This document shows, piece by piece, positions 1 through 5,422 of a stretch of DNA of 5,422 nt. Numbering within the stretch: the stretch's first letter is position 1; the number at the start of each line of letters is the position of its first letter. A model generated the notes under the pieces. That model searched no databases and was not told the origin of the DNA. It saw only the letters and a program-made list of their open reading frames with translations. Made by a program: the position numbers and the translations under genes. The DNA is taken from assembly GCA_964452105.1 (NCBI GenBank), contig CAYVLI010000003.1:8510-13931 (forward strand), given 5' to 3'. The DNA is from CAYVLI01 sp964452105 [NCBI: uncultured Nitrospinota bacterium]. Its GTDB lineage: Bacteria > JAUXIQ01.

Positions 1-2
1 AT

Positions 3-632
3 GATCTTATCAGCGCCGGGATTACCGGGCTGATGGACGCCATCAATAAATATGATCCTCAAAAAAATATAAAGTTCAGGACCTATGCAGAGTTCAGAAT
101 CAGGGGGGCCATACTGGATGAGTTGCGGGCAATGGACTGGATACCCCGCTCAGTGCGGCAAAAGGCCAATAAACTGGAGCGGGCCTATTCCCAGGTGGAA
201 CAGGAAAAGGGAAGGCCGGCAACCGACGACGAAGTGGCTGAGCTCCTGGGTGTCGATGTTGCCAAATTAGGCAAACTCCTGGGAGAGGTGGGAGGAGTAT
301 CGCTCATTAATCCCGAAGACCTGGAGAAGAGCATGCCAGGCTTGAAATCGACCAATATCCAGGAGCTGCTGTCCGGCAGCCATCACATGGACCCGGTAGA
401 GATTTTCAACGCACAACAGCTCAGGAACGCCATGGCCAAAGCCATAGACGAACTCCCCGAAAAGGAACGCACCGTCCTGTCACTCTATTACTACGATGAA
501 CTGACCATGAAGGAGATAGGGATGGTGTTGAACATAACAGAGTCCAGGGTATCACAGATACATACCAAAGCCTTGCTCAGATTGAAAAACAAGCTTAGAA
601 AAGCCCTGGACATAGAGCTGCCAGATACTTGA
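3..632 (+). CDS. fliA: RNA polymerase sigma factor, FliA/WhiG (sigma-28) family, 5' partial
   Basis: Alternative sigma factor that directs RNA polymerase to late flagellar and chemotaxis promoters. The frame is open to the left window edge, so the ATG at 33 is internal. 209 residues are visible and roughly the first 40-50 are missing. Numbered from the first full codon, residues 1-51 carry sigma region 2: a GLMDAI segment (9-14), then KFRTYAEFRIRGAILDELR (24-42) and DWIPRSVR (45-52), the hallmark of FliA/WhiG sigmas. Region 3 follows (about 53-125; GRPATDDEVAELLGV at 70-84). Region 4 (about 137-198) has LPEKER and the helix-turn-helix LTMKEIGMVLNITESRVSQI (167-186), which reads the -35 element. 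It ends in TGA, 80 bp before a small gene on the same strand, probably in the same operon. FliA is normally held inactive by the anti-sigma factor FlgM, which is not seen here. The family is certain; the symbol assumes the flagellar role usual outside Streptomyces. Confidence 0.93.
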   Translation, partial: DLISAGITGLMDAINKYDPQKNIKFRTYAEFRIRGAILDELRAMDWIPRSVRQKANKLERAYSQVEQEKGRPATDDEVAELLGVDVAKLGKLLGEVGGVSLINPEDLEKSMPGLKSTNIQELLSGSHHMDPVEIFNAQQLRNAMAKAIDELPEKERTVLSLYYYDELTMKEIGMVLNITESRVSQIHTKALLRLKNKLRKALDIELPDT

Positions 633-696
633 GGGTTTTAACAGGAGATAGCCTGTCTCTGCAAATATGTTAAAGAAGGCTGTCCCCGGAGCTAAC

Positions 697-703
697 AAGG
701 AGG
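697..703 (+). promoter_or_regulatory. Strong Shine-Dalgarno for the lysine-rich gene
   Basis: AAGGAGG lies 9 nt before the ATG at 713. It is the main reason to believe that the short, low-complexity reading frame which follows is translated. Confidence 0.8.
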
Positions 704-712
704 GAGTCCGAA

Positions 713-994
713 ATGTTCGGGGATTCCGGAATAGATAATATCCTTCCTCAGTACCCTGTGGTGGACAGAGTTCAACAGATTAACCCCGGAAACAGGGGGA
801 CGAGGAAAAAGAAATCTGAAGAGGATTCAGAAAAGAAGAAGAAAAACAAGAAGGAATCAAATATCGTGGACAAGCTGGAAATCTCGGATAAGGAATCGCT
901 TGCAGATGGAACAGATTCACCCTCACTCGGGAAAACCGATTCGGAAGATGACACCAGCCGCAAGCCTGGCGACAGGATCGACCTGGTAGTTTGA
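713..994 (+). CDS. Small lysine-rich charged protein, probable flagellar-operon hypothetical
   Basis: A 93-residue protein of unrecognised function. The N-terminus (1-27) is fairly hydrophobic and contains LPQYPVVDRVQQINP (11-25). A strongly basic run follows (R31-K47, many Lys mixed with Glu/Asp), then an acidic, Ser/Asp-rich stretch (about 53-82), then a short tail GDRIDLVV (86-93). No signal peptide, membrane helix or catalytic motif is visible; most of it is probably disordered. It starts 80 bp after the sigma factor gene on the same strand with an excellent ribosome site, so co-expression with fliA is likely. From memory, small charged proteins with a V-x-R-V-like start and an I/L-D-hydrophobic end often sit in flagellar operons of related bacteria, so a flagellum-associated accessory role is inferred. 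The coding strand is very purine-rich at about 800-865. Existence is fairly sure, function unknown. Confidence 0.72.
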   Translation: MFGDSGIDNILPQYPVVDRVQQINPGNRGTRKKKSEEDSEKKKKNKKESNIVDKLEISDKESLADGTDSPSLGKTDSEDDTSRKPGDRIDLVV

Positions 995-1150
995 ACAACA
1001 CTTCTTCGCCTTTCAAGCCTCTCCGGAAAGAAATTTTCTCGCCTCAAAACTCGTTCAATCTCATCCAGAACCTATTACAGCATATTCCCCCGATGCACCG
1101 AAAGCTCCTCCGCCAGAATAATAACAGTATAGCGTCATTTGTCGGTGTGC

Positions 1151-1164
1151 TAAAATAAGTTTCC
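1151..1164 (+). promoter_or_regulatory. Candidate -10 element for a leaderless radical SAM transcript
   Basis: TAAAAT at 1151-1156 matches the sigma-70 -10 consensus at five of six positions and ends 8 nt before the ATG at 1165. Transcription would start at or within a base or two of that ATG, giving a leaderless message. This fits the absence of any Shine-Dalgarno. No convincing -35 box lies 16-18 nt upstream, so the call is weak. The rest of the 995-1164 gap holds no gene or strong hairpin that I can see. Confidence 0.25.
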
Positions 1165-2793
1165 ATGAAACGGATTGAACCCTACGGTATAAGCAGTTAT
1201 CAGGAAGTCAAGAACGCCTCCCTCTACGAACCCAGGATAAATTACATCAAAGGCAGCCTCGAAAGAATTCTTTCAATGGTGGAGCTCATCGGTGGAGGCG
1301 GGGCGATCAAGGCAGACGGGTTTCGTCTTAAAAACCTAAAAGACTGGCTGGTCCGCTCCGCCTGCGATCCCATCGAGATATACGGGTACGCTGGCTCCCG
1401 CTGTAACATCAATTGCGCATTCTGCTACAACCGCGGCAATCCCCCCTCCCTGGCCACGGGGAACCTGAGAAGAAAGCCGGAAGAAGAGTACCACGAGATG
1501 ATGACCCGCCTGCGATACATGTGCCCACGCGCCGGTTTGAACCTGTACCCGGCCCTCGGAGATACCTATGAGGTTCTGATTCATCCCCGCATCCTGGATG
1601 TTCTCCGCCCCCTGCGCAGGCTCACCGACAAGGCTTTCCGCATAGCCACCAACGGCGCCGCTCTCACTCGAAGCATGATAGGAGCGCTGTCGGGCCTGAG
1701 CCCCGTCTATCTATATATAAGCGTCGAAGCGATTTCAGAGAGCGATGAAACACATACTTCGAGCAATGGAGCGATGCGCATACCTGCGTCCGTATTAAGA
1801 GAGCTTGCAGAAGCAGGCATCCCTTACGCCATAGTACTCGTGCCATGGCCCGTCGGACGCTCTGTTCGGAGCGTGCTGGATTCCATGTCGGAAACGGTAG
1901 AACTGGCGGAACGATGCCAGGCGCATCTCGTGGAAATCAACCTGCCGGGGCATACACGGCATTTTTGCAGTCACCAGCTCTTCAATCTCGAAGAAGTCTG
2001 GTCGGCCACGGTGGCACACGTGCGCAGCCTCAGAGAGAACTGCCAAACTCCCATCGTGGCCATGCCTGCCATGTATGAGGAAAACCTCTATGAGGAGGTA
2101 AAGAATCTGCCTTCGGTCATAGGCCTGATAAGAAACTCTCCCGCGGAGAGGGCGGGGATTGAGAGGGGCGATCTCATCAAAAAGATCAACGATATTAATA
2201 TAGTCGGCAGGCCACAGGCGCGCGACCTCCTGTCCACACTGAGAAAAAACGGCACCCATAAACTGCGCCTTACTTTGAACAGGGCGGGAGAGGAAGTGGA
2301 AAAAGAAATAGACACGAGTCTCCATTCCTACCCCTATTCATACGATATCGACCAGCACCTGGGCATCATTACTTTAGGCGCCGGCCTGAGGCTCAGCTAT
2401 ATCGAAGACCTTAAAAGGTTGATAGAACGGCGAAGCGCCAGGCGAGTGCTGTTCCTCTCTTCGAAGCTGGTGAAGCCCGTTTTTCGGCAACTGCTCGCCG
2501 GCTCGCCTCTGTTTGCGGACCCGGGGATCTCCGTCGATATAGTAGTGCCGGCCAACTATTTTCTGGGTGGGAACATCTTCATGGGAGATCTTCTGACCGT
2601 CCATGATTTCATAAGATGCATCGATGACTATTTAAAGAGCGGAAAAGAGAAGCCGGACCTGGTGGTTATCCCTTCCTCGCCCTTCAACCTTAGCGCCTGG
2701 GGAAGGGATTTAACGGGACGCTGTTACCTCGATATCGAACGCGCGGCGGGTCTGCCGGTGGCTCTGCTCCCCTGTGACACTATTTACGATTGA
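1165..2793 (+). CDS. Radical SAM protein with internal PDZ domain and DUF512-like C-terminus
   Basis: A 542-residue cytosolic iron-sulfur enzyme of unknown reaction. Residues 70-300 form a radical SAM domain. C80-x3-C84-x2-C87 (CNINCAFC) binds the 4Fe-4S cluster that cleaves S-adenosylmethionine; GDTYE (132-136) stands where the GGE-like SAM motif is expected; ATNG (161-164) and SVEA (186-189) mark the usual barrel strands. Residues about 315-382 read as a PDZ domain (VIGLIRNSPAERAGIERGD at 318-336, then a KINDINI strand). Residues about 398-538 resemble DUF512: VPANYFLGGNIFMGDLLTVHD (461-481), then a hydrophobic IPSSPFN strand. This recalls the COG1625 radical SAM/DUF512 proteins, where the PDZ domain is normally N-terminal; here it lies between the two domains. 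The start is forced: an in-frame TAA at 1156-1158 leaves ATG 1165 as the first candidate, although it lacks a Shine-Dalgarno. The mutase gene follows 106 bp later on the same strand; a functional link is unproven. Confidence 0.92.
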   Translation: MKRIEPYGISSYQEVKNASLYEPRINYIKGSLERILSMVELIGGGGAIKADGFRLKNLKDWLVRSACDPIEIYGYAGSRCNINCAFCYNRGNPPSLATGNLRRKPEEEYHEMMTRLRYMCPRAGLNLYPALGDTYEVLIHPRILDVLRPLRRLTDKAFRIATNGAALTRSMIGALSGLSPVYLYISVEAISESDETHTSSNGAMRIPASVLRELAEAGIPYAIVLVPWPVGRSVRSVLDSMSETVELAERCQAHLVEINLPGHTRHFCSHQLFNLEEVWSATVAHVRSLRENCQTPIVAMPAMYEENLYEEVKNLPSVIGLIRNSPAERAGIERGDLIKKINDINIVGRPQARDLLSTLRKNGTHKLRLTLNRAGEEVEKEIDTSLHSYPYSYDIDQHLGIITLGAGLRLSYIEDLKRLIERRSARRVLFLSSKLVKPVFRQLLAGSPLFADPGISVDIVVPANYFLGGNIFMGDLLTVHDFIRCIDDYLKSGKEKPDLVVIPSSPFNLSAWGRDLTGRCYLDIERAAGLPVALLPCDTIYD

Positions 2794-2887
2794 TTCCACA
2801 GGCGTTTTATGATTTTCTTTAGTAAGAGAGGAAATTGCCCGTTACCATATTATCCTCACAATCGTTATTAAATAATCGGTCTCTGCT

Positions 2888-2893
2888 GGAGGG
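2888..2893 (+). promoter_or_regulatory. Shine-Dalgarno that fixes the mutase start at ATG 2900
   Basis: GGAGGG lies 6 nt before ATG 2900, an ideal spacing. An in-frame TTG at 2894 directly abuts this site and so could not be used with it. The ATG is therefore chosen and the protein is 583 residues. The 106-bp gap upstream is AT-rich around 2848-2878 and could hold a promoter, but no convincing -35/-10 pair was found. Confidence 0.8.
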
Positions 2894-2899
2894 TTGAGG

Positions 2900-4651
2900 A
2901 TGTTTGATAAAGAAAAGATAAAAAAAGTAAAAGAAAAACACCAGCAATGGAAAGATGGAACCCTGAAGGAAACCATGAAGAAATTTAAAGCCGAAGAATC
3001 CCATGAGAGGTTCTACTCTCCGCTGGATATCCAGGGCTTCGATTTTCTGAATGATGTGGGTTTCCCCGGCCAATACCCTTATACCTCGGGTCGATACGCC
3101 ATGTCGGTGCCGGGCAGCGGGCCGGTCAAGGGCGGCGGCGGCATAGCCTCCGGCGGAGGCTTGAAGCGCGCCGGAAGATATTCCGGGTACGGCACCCCCG
3201 AAGACACGCGCGATTATTATCTGAACGAAAAGAAACGCGGCCGCCGCAGCGGACCGAACGTCGCATTCGACCTGCCCACGCAGTGCGGCTACGATTCCGA
3301 TTCCCCTCTGGCGGCGGGCGAAGTGGGGAAGGTGGGGGTCTCTATAGACACCTTCAAGGATTTCGAGACCCTCTTCGAGGCTTTTCAAGGTGACATGGAC
3401 ATAGACAAAATTTCCTCCAACTTCACCATCAACGCCCCCGCCAATATAATCATCGCAATGTACGCCGCGCTGGCTGAGAAACGAGGAATATCACCCGCAA
3501 AATTGAGAGGTACTCCACAAAATGATATTCTCAAGGAGTTCGTGGCACGGGGGACGTATATCTTCCCGGTACGCCACTCCATGCGTCTGGTGAGAGACAG
3601 CATTACTTTCTGCACGGAACACATGCCGCTGCTGAACACCGTCAGTATCTGTGGTTTTCACATGCGGGAAGCAGGCGCTACCAGGGAGCAATGCCTGGCT
3701 TTCACCTTCTCCAACGGCATCGCCTACCTGAGCGAGGGTGTCAACGCCGGGATCGACATAGATACCTGCGCTGCACGAATGACTTTCCTGAGCTTCAGCG
3801 GCAGCATGGAAATCCTCAAGGAAATCGCCCTGCATCGAGCCGCCAGGCGAATGTGGGCCAAAATAATGCGCCATCGCTTCGGCGCCAAAACCCCCAAAAA
3901 TTGGGCATACAGGCATGTGGGCGGAGCCATGAGCGGATACTACAGCACCACCGCGCAGCGTCCGCTGAACAACCTCACACGAGCCGTGCTGGGCGGGTTG
4001 GCCGCTGCGCTGGTTGGGGATAATCCCAGCGTCGAACCCCCGTATGACGAGCCGCTGGGCCTGGGCTGGAGCCTCGAAGCGCAACAGCTGTCCGAGGACG
4101 CTGCACGAATCATCCAGTACGAAGCCAGGCTCAAAGACGTCATCGATCCCTTCGCCGGTTCCTATTTCATGGAAGCCATGACTAACGAGATAGAAGAGAA
4201 AGCCTGGGAGATAATCGAGAAGATCGATTCCATGGGCGGCGCCGTCAGCGCCATCGAACAGGGATACATGCAGCAGGAAATAGCCAGAAGCGCCCATCAG
4301 TTCCAGAAAGAGATAGAGACCGGAGAACGCATAGTGGTCGGTGTGAACAGCTTCCTGGGAGAAGGAGAACTGGACGTAAACACCAGCCGCCTGGTCCAGC
4401 ATCCCTACGACCCCGATAAACGAGTCCAGGCCGAAGAGAAGCAGAAGAAGAACCTGGAGCAGGTCAAGAACTCCCGAGACGAGAAAGCCGTCCTCTCGGC
4501 TTTAAGAGAGGTAAAAGCCGCTGCCAGAGCCGAAAACAGAAACACCATACCGCCCATCATGGAGGCGGTGAAAGCCTACGCCACTCTGGGCGAAATCTGC
4601 AACGTATTTCGTGAGGTGTTCGGGGAATATCAGGGCTACGGTTCCATATAG
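2900..4651 (+). CDS. Methylmalonyl-CoA mutase family, large (catalytic) subunit, divergent
   Basis: Catalytic TIM-barrel subunit of an adenosylcobalamin-dependent acyl-CoA mutase, which rearranges the carbon skeleton of a CoA thioester (methylmalonyl-CoA/succinyl-CoA in the classic enzyme). The 583 residues carry family landmarks: FPGQYPYTSG (55-64), AFDLPTQCGYDSD (122-134), QNDILKEF (207-214), GTYIFP (218-223), GFHMREAGAT (252-261), FGAKTPK (327-333), a DE pair at 383-384, VIDPFAGSY (414-422) and VGVNSF (480-485). There is no DxHxxG B12-binding domain, so a separate small subunit must exist; none is in the window. The substrate arginine equivalent to R207 of the Propionibacterium enzyme (R229), the active-site histidine (H254) and a tyrosine matching Y89 (Y94) are kept, which favours a dicarboxylic acyl-CoA substrate over isobutyryl-CoA. 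Other parts deviate: a glycine-rich insert (about 71-88), the TxRQYAGF motif changed to GRYSGYG, and the HTN segment near the DE pair replaced by VEPP. The substrate may therefore not be methylmalonyl-CoA. The first 35 residues are highly charged. Family sure, substrate open. Confidence 0.95.
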   Translation: MFDKEKIKKVKEKHQQWKDGTLKETMKKFKAEESHERFYSPLDIQGFDFLNDVGFPGQYPYTSGRYAMSVPGSGPVKGGGGIASGGGLKRAGRYSGYGTPEDTRDYYLNEKKRGRRSGPNVAFDLPTQCGYDSDSPLAAGEVGKVGVSIDTFKDFETLFEAFQGDMDIDKISSNFTINAPANIIIAMYAALAEKRGISPAKLRGTPQNDILKEFVARGTYIFPVRHSMRLVRDSITFCTEHMPLLNTVSICGFHMREAGATREQCLAFTFSNGIAYLSEGVNAGIDIDTCAARMTFLSFSGSMEILKEIALHRAARRMWAKIMRHRFGAKTPKNWAYRHVGGAMSGYYSTTAQRPLNNLTRAVLGGLAAALVGDNPSVEPPYDEPLGLGWSLEAQQLSEDAARIIQYEARLKDVIDPFAGSYFMEAMTNEIEEKAWEIIEKIDSMGGAVSAIEQGYMQQEIARSAHQFQKEIETGERIVVGVNSFLGEGELDVNTSRLVQHPYDPDKRVQAEEKQKKNLEQVKNSRDEKAVLSALREVKAAARAENRNTIPPIMEAVKAYATLGEICNVFREVFGEYQGYGSI

Positions 4652-4713
4652 CTCTCAGATTAATTCTTGAAGGTTCAGCTCTGTCGGATACGGTTTAAGC
4701 CGGTGCTTGAAAA

Positions 4714-4748
4714 AGAACAGGGGCACGGCGTACCGTGCCCCCTGTTCT
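4714..4748. terminator. Hairpin terminator between convergent genes
   Basis: GGGCACGG and CCGTGCCC pair perfectly (8 bp) around a CGTA loop. The stem extends outwards as AGAACAG/CTGTTCT with one bulged C at 4742. It sits 62 bp after the mutase stop and 23 bp beyond the 3' end of the minus-strand selenoprotein gene. Read on the minus strand the stem is followed by a TTTTTC tract (complement of the A run at 4710-4714), good for intrinsic termination of that gene. On the plus strand the tail (CTATATG) is poor in T, so termination of the mutase message here would be weaker. Confidence 0.72.
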
Positions 4749-4771
4749 CTATATGCCTGCGATCTTTAATT

Positions 4772-5422
4772 TCAAAGTTTAAGCTCGTGGAGCCGACCAG
4801 GCACCGAGGGTTCGGACACAATTTTCAGCGCATCCAGAAGAATCTTCTTCTGCTCCTTCCTATTGCCCCGCCCGCCCAGTGGATTGCCCAGGCCGTAGTC
4901 CACCGGCCAGAGCGCCCTCGGCGGCCGCGCCATGCGAGACTGTTCAGGCTCCACGGTTATCAGAACCGTGGGAACACCCGTCATCTCTATGCCGCGTTGT
5001 ATCGAGACGACCGCCCGATGGCAGACCGGTCACCCGGCGGTCAGGAGCACGATATCCGCTTTGTTTCCCTTGATCTTGTCCGCTATCTCGGGGACAGTCT
5101 TTTCCCGGAGTTCCCGGAACGACTGGGTGAACCCCATTCCGATATGAGTTTCTGTTGCGCTGCCAACAACCCCCTCGTCGGCCAGTTCCCTGAGCCTGTC
5201 GATGGGAAAGAGCACATTTATGTCGCTATCTGCATCTGAGTGGTCGTAGTGGGTGTGAGTGACCATGAGTCTTGTGCTTTCCACATCGCCGGGTATAATC
5301 CTGATGGAGATGTCGCCCTCGGTGTCGTATGGCTCCTGCTCCTTCAGGTGGACGCCGGTGTTGCTAACGATGCAAATCTTGCTTTTGTTTAATTCCCCTT
5401 CAAAGGGGGTGTAAGGTATGCA
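4772..5422 (-). CDS. GrdB-family selenoprotein (glycine/sarcosine/betaine/D-proline reductase selenoprotein B family), 5' partial, UGA = Sec
   Basis: A predicted thiol/selenol redox protein. 216 residues are visible; the frame is open to the right window edge, so the N-terminus is missing. Numbered from the first visible codon: SKICIVSNTGVHLKEQEPYD (14-33), then RIIPGD (41-46), then THTHYDHSDADSDIN (55-69) and FPIDRLREL (72-80). These match GrdB-family proteins as I recall them. The strand DIVLLTAG (123-130) runs into a TGA, then PVCHRAVVSIQRGIE continues in frame, with TGVPTVLIT (148-156), ARPPRAL (165-171) and a GNPLG motif (179-183), up to TAA at 4772. The UGA thus encodes Sec131 in a U-P-V-C redox motif; relatives that I recall carry Cys-Pro-x-Cys there. 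A GTG at 5284 is not the true start, because family sequence continues upstream of it. Glycine-type reductases pair the selenoprotein with a GrdE/PrdA-like partner; none is seen here, so the substrate is unknown. A nonsense-mutated pseudogene is the alternative, but everything downstream is intact. Confidence 0.92.
5001..5029 (-). promoter_or_regulatory. Candidate bacterial SECIS hairpin after the Sec UGA
   Basis: In the minus-strand mRNA, AUCGGG (5019-5014) pairs with CUCGAU (5006-5001) as a 6-bp stem with one G-U pair and a 7-nt loop CGGUCGU. The loop begins 16 nt after the UGA and has a G in its second position, as expected for SelB-recognised bacterial SECIS elements. A GCC/GGC pairing (5022-5020 with 4993-4991) could extend it below an internal loop. 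Found by eye without folding energies; competing pairings exist nearby. Confidence 0.5.
5030..5032 (-). other. In-frame UGA read as selenocysteine
   Basis: This TGA lies at the tip of a conserved beta-strand, three residues before a cysteine (U-P-V-C), and the same frame stays open for 85 more codons of family-like sequence. The sigma factor, lysine-rich and radical SAM genes all end at TGA, so UGA is a normal stop in this genome and recoding must be local. Automatic gene callers would split the gene here or start it late. Confidence 0.88.

Noticed and set aside
641-656. ACAGG/CCTGT stem-loop after the sigma factor gene as a terminator
   Set aside because: The stem has only 5 bp and no T tract follows; probable read-through into the next gene.
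772-1047. Minus-strand frame with a poly-Phe/Ser stretch that could pass for a membrane segment
   Set aside because: The Phe run is the complement of the Lys codons in the lysine-rich gene, which has a strong ribosome site on the plus strand.
1795-2325. A 176-residue minus-strand frame over the radical SAM gene
   Set aside because: Antisense to a well-supported domain protein, with no family resemblance or ribosome site support.
2842-2871. TTACCA-N18-TATTAA as a promoter for the mutase
   Set aside because: Only four of six matches in each box, in an AT-rich stretch where such matches arise by chance.
2894-2896. TTG start for the mutase, adding two residues
   Set aside because: It abuts the Shine-Dalgarno; ATG 2900 has ideal spacing.
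3491-4402. A long minus-strand reading frame (303 residues) over the mutase gene
   Set aside because: It is antisense to strongly conserved mutase sequence and is low-complexity, His/Gly/Ala-rich shadow coding with no recognisable motif.
4667-5239. A 190-residue plus-strand reading frame after the mutase gene
   Set aside because: It lies antisense to the GrdB-family gene, spans the terminator hairpin, has no good ribosome site and shows no recognisable family; it is a shadow of the minus-strand gene.
4772-5284. Two separate small minus-strand genes (84 and 70 residues), or a pseudogene
   Set aside because: Both are in the same frame and match consecutive parts of one family, with only the UGA between them. 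Family similarity also continues upstream of the GTG at 5284. No frameshift or other damage is seen.

Overview
This window comes from a flagellated, probably anaerobic bacterium that uses selenocysteine. It looks like an ordinary, compact, moderately GC-rich chromosomal region. The sigma factor resembles Desulfobacterota ('deltaproteobacterial') FliA, and a GrdB-type selenoprotein beside a B12-dependent acyl-CoA mutase suits a strict anaerobe. This placement is inference from protein style, not proof.

Layout. Positions 3-632 (+) hold the 3' part of a FliA/WhiG-type flagellar sigma factor gene; its N-terminus lies off the window. Positions 713-994 (+) hold a small lysine-rich, unrecognised protein that probably closes the flagellar operon. 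After a 170-bp gap, 1165-2793 (+) encodes a radical SAM protein with a PDZ domain inserted before a DUF512-like C-terminal domain. Positions 2900-4651 (+) encode a divergent large (catalytic) subunit of the methylmalonyl-CoA mutase family, with no B12-binding domain. A hairpin terminator at 4714-4748 lies between this gene and a convergent minus-strand gene (4772 to beyond 5422).

The minus-strand gene is the main discovery. Read conventionally it looks like two short ORFs separated by a TGA. The TGA at complement(5030-5032) sits in a U-x-x-C redox motif, and the same frame continues with clear family similarity on both sides. It is therefore one glycine/sarcosine/betaine/D-proline reductase selenoprotein B (GrdB)-family protein with an in-frame selenocysteine. 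A hairpin just after the UGA fits the general form of a bacterial SECIS element. TGA is the normal stop of three other genes here, which argues against genome-wide recoding.

How the genes relate. The first two belong to motility. The mutase is a metabolic enzyme (carbon-skeleton rearrangement of an acyl-CoA) and needs a small B12-binding subunit that is not seen here. The radical SAM gene is co-directional with the mutase, but a 106-bp gap and a fresh Shine-Dalgarno do not prove an operon. The selenoprotein is transcribed towards the mutase and belongs to whatever lies to the right. No tRNA, rRNA, CRISPR array, insertion sequence or attachment site was seen.
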